DNA of 64,000 bases from Pseudochrobactrum asaccharolyticum (GCF_003314995.1 NZ_QNRH01000002.1:310001-374000), one strand, 5' to 3'; counted from the first letter of the stretch, positions 25,544-35,194 are shown. Made by a program: numbers and translations. Notes: a model not told the origin generated them from the sequence alone.

Positions 25544-25604
25544 TGCGCGGAGCGGCTCTGTGCTGCCATTTTTCAGCGATGATCCGTCATCGCGGGAGTA
25601 TCTC

Positions 25605-28316
25605 ATGAACAAGCCGCTCAAAAACACCGCCTTTCAGGCGGATAAAGACGACCGGAAACTTTCATCCCGTGCGATGAAAGAAGCCCGCAACAGCCTTGAT
25701 ACAACACTCGCCAATCTGCGCAGCGATCAGCAAGGGCTGACCAATGCCGAAGCAGCGCTGCGCCTGCAGGAAAACGGTGCCAATGAAGTCGCTCACGATA
25801 AGCGTCCTCATGCCCTGATCCAGTTGCTGCAGGCCTTCAACAATCCTTTCATCATGGTGCTTATGGCACTGGCTGCAATCAGCTCTGTCACCGATATCTG
25901 GCTGCCGATGCGCGACGGCGAAGAAGTCGATTATACCGGCGTGACCATTATCGTGACGATGGTCGTGCTCAGCGGCTTGCTGCGTTTCTGGCAGGAATAC
26001 CGCTCAGGCAAAGCTGCTGAAGCCCTCAAGGCAATGGTGCGCACCACAGCCACAGTTTTGCGCCGCAGCAGCGGCGGCAACACACCGGAACGCCATGAAA
26101 TTCCGATGCGTGATCTGGTGGCCGGTGATATCGTGCTGCTATCTGCCGGTGACATGATCCCTGCGGATATCCGCCTGATTGAATCGCGCGATCTTTATGT
26201 CAGTCAGGCTGTTCTGACCGGTGAAGCACTGCCGATTGAAAAATACGATACGCTGGGTTCCGTTGCCGAGAAATCTGCCGCCGCTACCGCTACTGACGAA
26301 GCAGATATGCTTGATCTGCCGAATATCTGCTTCATGGGTACCAATGTGGTGTCCGGCACAGCGACAGCCGCGGTTGTTGCCACCGGCGCACGCACCTATT
26401 TCGGCTCGCTGGCCAAAGCCATTGTCGGCTCCCGTGCAGAAACCGCCTTTGACCGTGGTGTAAACTCCGTCAGCTGGCTGCTGATCCGTTTCATGCTGGT
26501 GATGGTGCCGATTGTGCTGCTGATTAACGGCTTTACCAAAGGTGACTGGGCAGAAGCCTTCCTGTTTGCGCTCGCCGTTGCCGTGGGTCTTACACCGGAA
26601 ATGCTGCCGATGATCGTGTCTTCTAACCTCGCCAAAGGTGCGGTTGCGATGTCACGCCGCAAAGTAGTGGTGAAACGCCTCAACGCCATTCAGAATTTCG
26701 GCGCGATGGATGTGCTCTGCACCGATAAAACCGGCACGTTGACACAGGATAAAATTATCCTCGAACACCATGTGAACAGCAAAGGCGAACGCGACGACCA
26801 TATTTTCCGCCTCGCATGGCTGAACAGCTATCATCAGAGCGGCATGAAAAACCTGATGGATCAGGCCGTTATCCGGTTCTCCAGCGGTCTGGGCGATGTG
26901 CTGCGCTCTGCCTCATTCTACCGCAAGATTGATGAGCTGCCGTTTGACTTCATCCGCCGCCGCCTCTCCGTGGTTGTGGAAGGTATTCACGGTGATCACC
27001 TGCTGATCTGTAAAGGTGCCGTGGAAGAAATGCTCGCCATTGCCACACAGGTCAAAGAAGGCACGCAAATTCTGCCGCTGGATGATAAACGCCGTGCGGA
27101 ACTGACAGCGATTGCCCGTGCCTATAATCAGGATGGTTTTCGTGTTCTGGTGATTGCTACCCGTGATATTCCGCAAGGCTCGACCAAACCGCAATATAGC
27201 GAAAATGACGAATGTGAACTGACCGTTGAAGGTTTCCTGACCTTCCTCGACCCGCCAAAAGAAACCGCTGCTCCTGCCCTTGCCGCTCTGCGTGACAATG
27301 GTGTGGCTGTGAAAGTTTTGACCGGCGATAATGAGATTGTCACCACCAAAATCTGCCGTGAAGTCGGGCTGGAACCTGGCACACCGGTGATGGGACGTGA
27401 TGTCGAGAAAATGGACGACGCCACCCTGCGTGTCATCGTTGAAGACACCACTGTTTTTGCCAAGCTGACACCATTGCAGAAATCCCGTGTTCTCAAGGCA
27501 CTTCAGGCCAATGGCCATACGGTCGGCTTCCTCGGCGACGGGATCAATGATGCGCCGGCGCTGCGCGATGCCGATGTGGGTATTTCCGTCGACAGCGGTG
27601 CAGATATCGCCAAAGAATCCGCCGATATCATTCTGCTGGAAAAGAGCCTGATGGTGCTGGAGGAAGGTGTTATCAAAGGTCGTGAAACCTTCGGTAATAT
27701 CATCAAATATCTCAATATGACGGCCAGCTCAAATTTCGGTAACGTCTTCTCCGTACTGGTTGCCTCTGCCTTCATTCCGTTCCTGCCAATGCTGGCAATC
27801 CACCTGCTGATCCAGAACCTGATGTATGACATCTCGCAGCTGGCTCTGCCTTGGGACAAGATGGACAAGGAATTCCTGAGCAAACCACGCAAATGGGATG
27901 CGAAGAATATCGGCCGCTTCATGCTCTGGATCGGACCGACCTCTTCGATCTTCGACATCACGACTTTCGCGCTGATGTGGTATGTTTTTGCTGCCAATTC
28001 GCCTGAAATGCAGTCACTGTTTCAATCCGGCTGGTTCATTGAAGGCCTGCTGTCCCAGACCCTTGTCGTGCATATGCTGCGCACCCAGAAAATCCCGTTC
28101 ATCCAGAGCACCGCTGCTTTGCCGGTGATGCTGATGACCACACTGGTGATGGCAATCGGTATTTATATTCCGTTCTCGCCACTGGGTAATGCTGTCGGTC
28201 TCGTGCCGCTCCCATGGGAATATTTCCCTTGGCTGGCCGGTACGCTCATCAGCTACTGCATCGTCGCACAGGGTATGAAAGCCATCTATATCCGCCGCTT
28301 CGGTCAGTGGTTCTAA
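25605..28316 (+). CDS. mgtA: Magnesium-importing P-type ATPase (MgtA/MgtB)
   Basis: A 903-residue P3B-type ATPase, full length for the family, that brings Mg2+ into the cytoplasm. An N-terminal cytoplasmic part, paired helices (FIMVLMALAAISSVTD; VTIIVTMVVLSGLLRFW), the TGEALP motif (205-210), the phosphorylated DKTGT (374-378), the hinge [19 protein letters not shown], and six C-terminal helices ending with YIRRFGQWF are all visible. The ATG at 25605 was chosen for GGGAG six bases upstream and the family-typical N-terminus; the longer frame runs into leader hairpin H3. A long structured 5' region with a short ORF precedes it, and mgtC is divergent. Confidence 0.96.
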   Translation: MNKPLKNTAFQADKDDRKLSSRAMKEARNSLDTTLANLRSDQQGLTNAEAALRLQENGANEVAHDKRPHALIQLLQAFNNPFIMVLMALAAISSVTDIWLPMRDGEEVDYTGVTIIVTMVVLSGLLRFWQEYRSGKAAEALKAMVRTTATVLRRSSGGNTPERHEIPMRDLVAGDIVLLSAGDMIPADIRLIESRDLYVSQAVLTGEALPIEKYDTLGSVAEKSAAATATDEADMLDLPNICFMGTNVVSGTATAAVVATGARTYFGSLAKAIVGSRAETAFDRGVNSVSWLLIRFMLVMVPIVLLINGFTKGDWAEAFLFALAVAVGLTPEMLPMIVSSNLAKGAVAMSRRKVVVKRLNAIQNFGAMDVLCTDKTGTLTQDKIILEHHVNSKGERDDHIFRLAWLNSYHQSGMKNLMDQAVIRFSSGLGDVLRSASFYRKIDELPFDFIRRRLSVVVEGIHGDHLLICKGAVEEMLAIATQVKEGTQILPLDDKRRAELTAIARAYNQDGFRVLVIATRDIPQGSTKPQYSENDECELTVEGFLTFLDPPKETAAPALAALRDNGVAVKVLTGDNEIVTTKICREVGLEPGTPVMGRDVEKMDDATLRVIVEDTTVFAKLTPLQKSRVLKALQANGHTVGFLGDGINDAPALRDADVGISVDSGADIAKESADIILLEKSLMVLEEGVIKGRETFGNIIKYLNMTASSNFGNVFSVLVASAFIPFLPMLAIHLLIQNLMYDISQLALPWDKMDKEFLSKPRKWDAKNIGRFMLWIGPTSSIFDITTFALMWYVFAANSPEMQSLFQSGWFIEGLLSQTLVVHMLRTQKIPFIQSTAALPVMLMTTLVMAIGIYIPFSPLGNAVGLVPLPWEYFPWLAGTLISYCIVAQGMKAIYIRRFGQWF

Positions 28317-28338
28317 AGCCTCAAGCCAGAAGGCTAAA

Positions 28339-28370
28339 ATTACGGGCAGGTTGTCCTGCCCGTAATCTCT
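28339..28370 (+). terminator. Hairpin after mgtA
   Basis: A perfect 12-bp stem (ATTACGGGCAGG at 28339-28350, CCTGCCCGTAAT at 28355-28366, loop TTGT), 22 bases after the mgtA stop. The T-tract is poor, so some readthrough into the small downstream gene is likely. Confidence 0.65.
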
Positions 28371-28391
28371 TGTAACAACAGGATATGCCTC

Positions 28392-28682
28392 ATGACCTAT
28401 ATCAACCGGCTATCTCCCCTCTGCTTTCAGGCACCTCTGCCGCGAAACCAACCACCGCGCAAAGGGCGAAAATCCGCACCGCGATTTCAGCATAAACCAC
28501 CGAGAAAACTCGGCTGGTTCGCCCGTTTGCTCTGCCTGTTTCTGCTCAGCCTGTGCGGCCTTATTCAGACTGTCACCACATTTCTTCTGCGCAAAAAACG
28601 TCTGTCACCTAAACGACGGAAACAATTACTGGCCTATCATGCCACACTCAATGAAGCGGCAATCCGCATGCTAAGACGATAA
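28392..28682 (+). CDS. Small cationic membrane protein downstream of mgtA
   Basis: A 96-residue protein that I do not recognise. The first 45 residues are strongly basic and proline-rich (PRNQPPRKGRKSAPRF), followed by one membrane helix (WFARLLCLFLLSLCGLIQTVTTFLL, about residues 45-70) and a basic tail (RKKRLSPKRRKQLL). The shape suggests a protein that sits on the inner leaflet of the membrane. Only a weak AGGA lies upstream. It is separated from mgtA by a hairpin and followed by a clear terminator, so it belongs to the mgtA transcript if it is expressed. Confidence 0.55.
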   Translation: MTYINRLSPLCFQAPLPRNQPPRKGRKSAPRFQHKPPRKLGWFARLLCLFLLSLCGLIQTVTTFLLRKKRLSPKRRKQLLAYHATLNEAAIRMLRR

Positions 28683-28714
28683 AAAAACGGAGAGGTTGCC
28701 CTCTCCGTTTTTCT
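28681..28714. terminator. Bidirectional terminator
   Basis: AAAAACGGAGAGG-TTGC-CCTCTCCGTTTTT (28683-28712), a 13-bp stem with T-tracts in both directions, lies between the convergent small membrane protein gene and the aldehyde dehydrogenase gene. Confidence 0.9.
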
Positions 28715-28731
28715 TTGTCTTATCGGTTGTC

Positions 28732-30168
28732 TCAGCCAGCCAGTGTATAGGCGGTTTTAACAGTCGTGTAGAATTCCGCCGCATAACGCCCCTGCTCACG
28801 CGAGCCGTAGCTGGAACCTTTACGACCGCCAAACGGCACATGGAAATCCACGCCCGCTGTCGGCAGATTGACCATCACCATGCCCGCATCGGAATTGCGC
28901 TTGAAATGCGTTGCATATTTCAGGCTGGTTGTTGCAATGCCGGAAGACAGGCCGAATGCTGTATCATTGGCTGTTGCCAGCGCTTCTTCATAGTTTTTCA
29001 CGCGGATAACACTGGCCACAGGGCCGAAGATTTCCTCGCGGGAAATGCGCATCTGGTTGGTGGCCTCTGTGAACAAGGCAGGGCGGAGATAGAAGCCCGG
29101 TGTGCCGCGTTCCAGTTGCTCACCGCCAAAGGCCAGTTTCGCACCTTCCTGTGAACCAAGCGCAATATAATCCAGATCCTGTTTCAGCTGGCTGTCATCC
29201 ACCACAGGGCCGATGTGGGTGCCGGATTTCAGAGCATCATCAATCACCAGCGTCTTCATACGTGAAACCAGTGCATCCACAAAGCGGTCATGGATACCTT
29301 CCTGCACGATCAGACGGGACGATGCTGTGCAGCGCTGACCTGTTGAAAAGAAAGAGGAATTAAGCGCGGCATCAACGGCCACATCCAGATCGGCATCATC
29401 CAGAATGACAAACGGGTTTTTACCGCCCATTTCCAGCTGGAACTTGCGGTTATGAACGATCGAAGCCGCAGCGACACGCTGACCAGTACCGGTGGAACCG
29501 GTGAATGTCAGGGCATGTACATCCGCACTGTCCAGAATAGCCTGACCAACAACCGAGCCCTTGCCCATCACCAGATTGAGAACGCCTTTCGGCAGACCTG
29601 CGCGGTGCAGAATATCAACAATCGCATGAGCGCAGCCAGGCACCAGATCAGCCGGTTTGAATACCACGGTATTACCGTAGCAAAGTGCCGGTGCGATCTT
29701 CCATGCCGGAATGGCAATCGGGAAGTTCCACGGCGTAATAATACCGACCACACCAACCGGCTCACGGGTCACTTCAACACCGATATTCGGGCGAACCGAC
29801 GGCAGCACTTCACCGGCTAAGCGCAGGGCTTCATTTGCAAAGAAGTCGAAAATCTGCGCGGCACGCATGGTTTCGCCAATGGCTTCCGGCAGCGTTTTGC
29901 CCTCTTCCCGTGCCAGCAAACGACCGAGTTCTTCTTTGCGCGCCAGAATTTCATCAGAGGTTTTACGCAGGATCGCATGGCGCTCCATGATGCCGGAGCG
30001 GGACCATGCCGGAAATGCCGCCTTGGCTGCTGCAATCGCGCTCAGCGCATCGGCCTGTGTTGCGCGGGCATATTCCCCCACCACATCATTGGTATCAGAC
30101 GGACTGATATTCGGGATTGCCTCGCCGCCAACCCACTCACCGTTGATCAGATTTTTATGCAATGTCAT
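28732..30168 (-). CDS. NAD(P)-dependent aldehyde dehydrogenase, semialdehyde type
   Basis: A 478-residue enzyme of the ALDH superfamily. The cofactor loop GVVGIITPWNFPIAIPAWK, the catalytic glutamate in LEMGGKNPF and the catalytic cysteine in FFSTGQRCTASSRL are present. The whole-length pattern is like the alpha-ketoglutaric semialdehyde dehydrogenases (2,5-dioxovalerate) of sugar-acid pathways and related benzaldehyde/succinate semialdehyde enzymes. The substrate is uncertain because no pathway genes are adjacent. The ATG at 30168 was taken over a TTG three codons upstream; GGAG precedes both. Confidence 0.85.
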   Translation of the reverse strand: MTLHKNLINGEWVGGEAIPNISPSDTNDVVGEYARATQADALSAIAAAKAAFPAWSRSGIMERHAILRKTSDEILARKEELGRLLAREEGKTLPEAIGETMRAAQIFDFFANEALRLAGEVLPSVRPNIGVEVTREPVGVVGIITPWNFPIAIPAWKIAPALCYGNTVVFKPADLVPGCAHAIVDILHRAGLPKGVLNLVMGKGSVVGQAILDSADVHALTFTGSTGTGQRVAAASIVHNRKFQLEMGGKNPFVILDDADLDVAVDAALNSSFFSTGQRCTASSRLIVQEGIHDRFVDALVSRMKTLVIDDALKSGTHIGPVVDDSQLKQDLDYIALGSQEGAKLAFGGEQLERGTPGFYLRPALFTEATNQMRISREEIFGPVASVIRVKNYEEALATANDTAFGLSSGIATTSLKYATHFKRNSDAGMVMVNLPTAGVDFHVPFGGRKGSSYGSREQGRYAAEFYTTVKTAYTLAG

Positions 30169-30389
30169 ATCCTGCAAACTCCCCTTTGCGTGTCGTCCGA
30201 ATGTTTCATCTTATCGGCGGCACATACGTATATGATGCATCAAACTAATATGATTTTTCCATCGCTGACTATGGCTGAGGCCGTATCAAGCGATGATCAT
30301 TCGGAATGATGGTGATATATCAGTCATTATATTAAGTTATCTGCGCTGTCACTACACATTATTCATTTGAAAGCCGGATGATCCACTCT

Positions 30390-30418
30390 TTGATATACTG
30401 CGGACGAACCTATATAAT
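30390..30418 (+). promoter_or_regulatory. Sigma-70-type promoter of cueR
   Basis: TTGATA (30390-30395), 17 bases, TATAAT (30413-30418), 27 bases before the cueR ATG. Close to consensus. Confidence 0.65.
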
Positions 30419-30445
30419 AGCGAGTAAGACTGATCGGAGCGAAAC

Positions 30446-30889
30446 ATGATAATCGGCGAGGCAGAAAAAGCATCCGGCATCTCCGCCAAGATGATCCGCT
30501 ATTATGAATCCATCGGGCTGATTGATGCGGCCAACCGCACTGCATCCGGCTATCGCGTCTATTCGGACCGCGATGTGCAAAATCTGCGCTTTATCCGCCA
30601 GTGCCGTGATCTCGGCCTGTCGCTGGAGCGGATCAAATTACTGCTCAATCTCTGGCGCAATGATCAGCGTGCCTCGGCGGAGGTCAAACAGATCGCTCTG
30701 GCCCATGTGGCGGAACTTGAAACCAAAATTGCCGATATGCGCTCCATGGCTGATACCTTACAGCAACTGGCCGACCGCTGCCACGGCGATAATGATCCGA
30801 ATTGCGCTATTATTGATGCCCTGTCCCTGCAAAACCAGATGATTGCAGAGAATAAGCACAATTGCAGCAAAACCAGTGCCAAGAAATAA
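30446..30889 (+). CDS. cueR: Copper-responsive MerR-family regulator (CueR/HmrR)
   Basis: A 147-residue activator. The N-terminal MerR helix-turn-helix (IIGEAEKASGISAKMIRYYESIGL) is followed by a long dimerisation helix and the metal loop CHGDNDPNC, a C-x7-C spacing that binds a single Cu(I) ion in CueR proteins. Copper binding would twist a promoter with a long spacer into an active form. The likely target is the copZ-copA promoter at 37853, 7 kb away on the same strand, whose operator fits exactly. GGAG precedes the ATG. The 3' end lies four bases from the convergent HWE kinase stop. Confidence 0.93.
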   Translation: MIIGEAEKASGISAKMIRYYESIGLIDAANRTASGYRVYSDRDVQNLRFIRQCRDLGLSLERIKLLLNLWRNDQRASAEVKQIALAHVAELETKIADMRSMADTLQQLADRCHGDNDPNCAIIDALSLQNQMIAENKHNCSKTSAKK

Positions 30890-30893
30890 TGGC

Positions 30894-32933
30894 TCAGCCC
30901 TGTTCCTGTCCGTTTTCCTGCTCAGACAGGTCGGGCAACGGCAGCTGAATGATGCAAATAAGGCCTTCTTTCGCCCAGACTTCCTTAAAAGAACCCTGCA
31001 TCTGCACATCAATGCTCATCTGTTTCAGGCGCGAACCAAAACCGCGTTTGGACGGTTCCTGCGCAATTTCGGGTCCATGAATCTCGAGCCACTCGATTGT
31101 CATCACCGGCTTCTGTTTCGACAGCCGGATTTCAACATATCCTTGCGGCACGGATAAAGCACCATGCTTGACGGCATTGGTGACCAGCTCATGAAAAACC
31201 AGACTAATCGGCGTGACATGCCCGACAGGGCATAACAGCGCCTCCCCGGTAACACGGATACGCTCCTGATCTGCAAAACCATAGGGCTCGGCCAACCGGA
31301 TCAGCAAATCATTCAATGAAATATGTGTCTGCGTACTCAGCGCCGTCGTATTGCTCTGATAGGTCAGCGTAAATGCACTGGCGAGTGCCGTCATCCGCTC
31401 ACGCATCTGGCTGACATAATCCTGTACATCCGTTTTGCCCCGCGCCGACAAATTCATCAGGCTGATGATAACCGCAAACATATTTTTCAGCCGGTGGTTA
31501 AGCTCCTGTGCCACCACTTCCCGTTGCTGCAACGCCATTTGCTCTGCTGTGACATTGACGATCAGTCCGAGTACCGAAGGCTTGCCGCTATCGGTATAGA
31601 TACGGCGGCCAATGCCCGTCACCCAGAGCGGATGCGGCTGATCTTCATCGCGGATGCGGAAGGTTTCACGTACAATCTCACCGGATTGCAGCGCATTGCC
31701 CAGCGCGGTTTGCACACGCAGCTTATCCTCATCATGCACAAGCGGCATGAAATCGGTACCAAAATTGATTTTGTGCCTGTCCTGAAAAGCCAGCATATGA
31801 CTGGCGCGACCATCCAGTGTCACCTCGTCATCATCAGGATTATATTCCCACACACCGATATTACCGGCATCAAGCGCCATTTGCAGACGCAATTGCGCTT
31901 CCAGCAATCGCAGTTCCTTGGTGCGGTTACGCTTATCAGCTTCAGCCAACGCAACACTGACCACATCCAGTTCTTCAATGCCTGACTTCAGCGGCTTCAC
32001 TTCCGCTATGTCGCCCACAGCTTTGGCCTGTGCCGCCAGCTTTCGCACCGGCCGGGAAATTTTGCGTCCAAAAAACCCCGCCAGTACCACGCTCAGTAAA
32101 ACAGTTCCGGCAAGCAGGAAAACAAAATAAGCAAAAGCCAGCCAGACCGGCCGGCTCAATTCCGCACGATTAACACCAATTGCGGTTCGCCAGCCGCTGG
32201 CATCAGAACGGATATAATAGCCGAAAACCTCATTACCATCGAGAATTGTACCGCGCCAGAACCCCTCCGCATCCCGCGTTACGGCACGCAGATTATCCGG
32301 TATCAGCTTGCCGACGTAAGCCTTGCTATCACTGCTACGCGCCAGCACCCTGTCATCCGGATCGACAACAAAAGCAGTCCAGTTTTTATGCAGATCACGT
32401 ATATTCAAAATATCGCTGATCCGTTGCGCTTCCATCGACAAAGCAAGGTAATATTGCAGCCTGCCCTCAACGATAACCGGACGCAGTACCGTAAAGTAAT
32501 AGGGATCATCCGGACGGGCGCGCATGAGGCCGCTGACATAAGTAGGCTTCTCCAAAGAAACCTGTTTCAGATCTGCCTTTGTCAACAGCGGAATATCCGA
32601 AATATGTTCCGTATCCGACGACACCAGCAGCTTCGCTTCCGGATCATAGATCGTCATAACAATATTCAGTTCAGCCGCCATATCCCGCAATGTTGTTTGC
32701 AAAATATCAAAGCGGCCATTTCTTAAAATATTGGAATAGCTAATGATTTCAGCGGCGCGCTGTAATCCGTAAATCTCGCGGTCAATGGTAATGGAGAGAG
32801 CTTGCGTGACATCTAACGTCTGGTTTTCAATGCGCGTTCTCTCGTGCATGACCAGCAGCCACAGAAAAAAGCCTGACAGGAAAATCAGCGGAAGCAACAA
32901 GACCAGCGCAAACTGCGTAAGATGCCGCTTCAA
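30894..32933 (-). CDS. HWE-family sensor histidine kinase with PAS domain
   Basis: A 679-residue membrane kinase. An N-terminal helix (FALVLLLPLIFLSGFFLWLLV), a periplasmic double-Cache-like domain of about 230 residues (GYYIRSDASGWRTAIGV), a second helix (WLAFAYFVFLLAGTVLLSVVL) and a HAMP-like linker are followed by a PAS domain (ALDAGNIGVWEYNPDDDEVTL) and the kinase core. The histidine is in ELNHRLKNMFAVI (near 480), and WLEIHGP gives the WxE feature that names the HWE group. No regulator gene lies next to it. The start is TTG with GGGGGAAG upstream; no ATG fits. Confidence 0.88.
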   Translation of the reverse strand: MKRHLTQFALVLLLPLIFLSGFFLWLLVMHERTRIENQTLDVTQALSITIDREIYGLQRAAEIISYSNILRNGRFDILQTTLRDMAAELNIVMTIYDPEAKLLVSSDTEHISDIPLLTKADLKQVSLEKPTYVSGLMRARPDDPYYFTVLRPVIVEGRLQYYLALSMEAQRISDILNIRDLHKNWTAFVVDPDDRVLARSSDSKAYVGKLIPDNLRAVTRDAEGFWRGTILDGNEVFGYYIRSDASGWRTAIGVNRAELSRPVWLAFAYFVFLLAGTVLLSVVLAGFFGRKISRPVRKLAAQAKAVGDIAEVKPLKSGIEELDVVSVALAEADKRNRTKELRLLEAQLRLQMALDAGNIGVWEYNPDDDEVTLDGRASHMLAFQDRHKINFGTDFMPLVHDEDKLRVQTALGNALQSGEIVRETFRIRDEDQPHPLWVTGIGRRIYTDSGKPSVLGLIVNVTAEQMALQQREVVAQELNHRLKNMFAVIISLMNLSARGKTDVQDYVSQMRERMTALASAFTLTYQSNTTALSTQTHISLNDLLIRLAEPYGFADQERIRVTGEALLCPVGHVTPISLVFHELVTNAVKHGALSVPQGYVEIRLSKQKPVMTIEWLEIHGPEIAQEPSKRGFGSRLKQMSIDVQMQGSFKEVWAKEGLICIIQLPLPDLSEQENGQEQG

Positions 32934-33109
32934 ATTCGCTTCCCCCTGACCGGTTCCGTTTCAGGCCAAAAGGCCGCGCCTCTCAGCAGAAAAAAGAACG
33001 ATACGCGCAATCTTTGATCAAAGATAAAAAAATTATCAAATCATAGCAAGTACGTAAAAACCGGTAGTGAAGCCCGAACAGAACGGATGAGCAATCTTAA
33101 CGCAGCACT

Positions 33110-35194
33110 CTAGTATTTTGTCGATGTAACCTGTTCTTTATTATCGTGATCGCCCGCGGCATAAATACCGGCACTCAGAAACGGAAATATCTTTTCCTTG
33201 GAATAGGTATTACCAAACATCATGTCATATTGCACCTGACGATAATCCTGCAAAATCTGCGGAATGGACGGTTGCTGCATCCAGCCTGCATGCGGCGAAT
33301 AATCTTTATCCAGCAGCATATGGCCGTCAATCACGCTGTATTCCTGATGCACTTTACCGAGAAAGCCGGTGTAATAAGGATGCTGAAGTCCGGCCATTTC
33401 CAGTACATAGAGCGGCAGGAAAGACGGGCTGACCGTTCCCACACCCCGCAGGCTGTCAGTGCGGCTTGACCACAGAACCAGCGGTGTCTCATGCTGCGCC
33501 ATCATATGATCGGCAGTATCGACACGACTTGCCGTGCGGTTTTTCATGAACCCGCTTTCGACATAGACATCGCCCATCGGCGGCAGATGATCGCCGAAAA
33601 ACACAATAATGGTTTCCCGTTCGCGCTTCTTCGCCCAGTCCATTAACCGTGCCAGATTGATATCCGCATCCTGCGCACCTTGCGCATAAGAACGTACAGA
33701 ACCTTTTGACGCCTCGCTCACAGCGCTGCCTGCATCGGTTACAACTTTGATTTTGCTGTCCGGATAGCGGCTTGGCGCATAAGGACCATGCCCCTGCAGA
33801 GACACACCGAACAGGAAGAGTGGCTTTTCAGCCTCTTCGGCTGCGCGGATAATCTCATTGGTGAATTCTTCATCCGAAGCGAGATGACCTTTTTTCATCA
33901 GTTCCGGCAGGTTTTCCTCTGACAAGAATTTATCAAAGCCGAAATTCTCATAAACAGAGCCGCGGTTCCAGAACCATTGGCGATAAGGGTGCAAGGCACG
34001 TGTTTCATAGCCCTGCTCACCGAAGAAAGATGCCAGAGACGGAACAGGCCTGCGGACATATTGCTGATAAGGAATGCTGCCATAAGGCAAAAATGCGTTG
34101 GAGAAACCGGTCAGCGCCTCGAACTCGACATTCGCGGTCATACCGCCGAATTCCGGTGAAAACACATGGCCGGACTGGTTTGCGCGCACATTTTTGATCG
34201 GGTCTTCATCAAAGGCGACACCCGGCAGACGTGAGGGATCCCAGAAGGATTCACTCATAATCATAATCACATCCGGCTTGTCATCATTACGCACAGCAAC
34301 CGGAACGATCGCGTCCCCATGCGTACCGGCCACGCCGTTCAGGTCGCCATCAGCATCTGCAGGGAACAAATATTCCGCGATGCTTTCAATCCGTTCCTGC
34401 GAATAACCATTGGGCGCAGACACATTGGCCATCGGAATATTAAAGATAAAAGCCACAACCAGCCCGTTATGGGCATAGTTTTCTTTCTGATCCCACATCA
34501 TCGGCACAATGCCCATGCGGTCACGGATATAGGAAAAGCTTGAATAATCAGAAATGCTGCCGAACCAGATCAGTGCAGGTAAGGCAATTGCCAGCCGTGC
34601 GCCGCGTGCTGCCCAGCTCAGCTTCGGCATAGAGCGGCGGAAATAGCGCCAGCAAAAATACAGACCTGCAATCGCTGCAAGGGATGCCAGCACGATCAGC
34701 ACCGCATCCAGCGGACGGTCGCGTACCAGCAAAGGCATCAGATCAATCACCTGACGGGTATAAAGCAGATCACTCGGATAAAGAGGATCGCCGAGATACA
34801 TGCCTTTTTGCTGACTGAACCATGCAAAGCCGAGCAAAACCGGTGCAACCACCAAAACACTTTGCCACAACCGGCCAAACAGGCCATCGAGCAGCAACAT
34901 TGTCACGAATACCAGCGCCAATGTCGTCCAGAGCGGGCGGTGGGAAAGCGAGAAAAACAGCTGCCATGAGGCGACAGAACCACGCATCAACCATTCCGTC
35001 AGCATCAGAACGGATAAAGTGATTACTGCAGAACCGGTCGTTGCAATCACTGCCCGCCAGAACCAATGCCGGCGTCCGAAATAGGCGCGAAACCGCGCTG
35101 TTGCGGCCGCAGCAACAGGCTTTGCCTCTTCATGAATTTTATCTTCAGAAAAGGACGCTGCGTGCGGGGCACTATGGGTGGCAAGGTTGCTCAA
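33110..35194 (-). CDS. LTA-synthase-like sulfatase, probable phosphoglycerol transferase
   Basis: A 694-residue membrane enzyme. Five hydrophobic helices lie within about residues 45-240, followed by an extracytoplasmic sulfatase-fold domain with the metal and nucleophile region DVIMIMSESFWDPS (near 310), GGMTANVEFEALTGF, and the later FFGDHLPPMG. Proteins of this form transfer phosphoglycerol from phosphatidylglycerol to periplasmic glucans (CgmB and OpgB types) or to teichoic acids in Gram-positives. In a Rhizobiales cell, decoration of cyclic glucans is the most likely use; this is inference. The start is TTG with GGAAG six bases upstream. Confidence 0.82.
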   Translation of the reverse strand: MSNLATHSAPHAASFSEDKIHEEAKPVAAAATARFRAYFGRRHWFWRAVIATTGSAVITLSVLMLTEWLMRGSVASWQLFFSLSHRPLWTTLALVFVTMLLLDGLFGRLWQSVLVVAPVLLGFAWFSQQKGMYLGDPLYPSDLLYTRQVIDLMPLLVRDRPLDAVLIVLASLAAIAGLYFCWRYFRRSMPKLSWAARGARLAIALPALIWFGSISDYSSFSYIRDRMGIVPMMWDQKENYAHNGLVVAFIFNIPMANVSAPNGYSQERIESIAEYLFPADADGDLNGVAGTHGDAIVPVAVRNDDKPDVIMIMSESFWDPSRLPGVAFDEDPIKNVRANQSGHVFSPEFGGMTANVEFEALTGFSNAFLPYGSIPYQQYVRRPVPSLASFFGEQGYETRALHPYRQWFWNRGSVYENFGFDKFLSEENLPELMKKGHLASDEEFTNEIIRAAEEAEKPLFLFGVSLQGHGPYAPSRYPDSKIKVVTDAGSAVSEASKGSVRSYAQGAQDADINLARLMDWAKKRERETIIVFFGDHLPPMGDVYVESGFMKNRTASRVDTADHMMAQHETPLVLWSSRTDSLRGVGTVSPSFLPLYVLEMAGLQHPYYTGFLGKVHQEYSVIDGHMLLDKDYSPHAGWMQQPSIPQILQDYRQVQYDMMFGNTYSKEKIFPFLSAGIYAAGDHDNKEQVTSTKY

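Noticed and set aside
25515-25604. A longer start for mgtA at 25515
   Set aside because: It starts inside leader hairpin H3; the ATG at 25605 has GGGAG at the right distance and gives the usual length.
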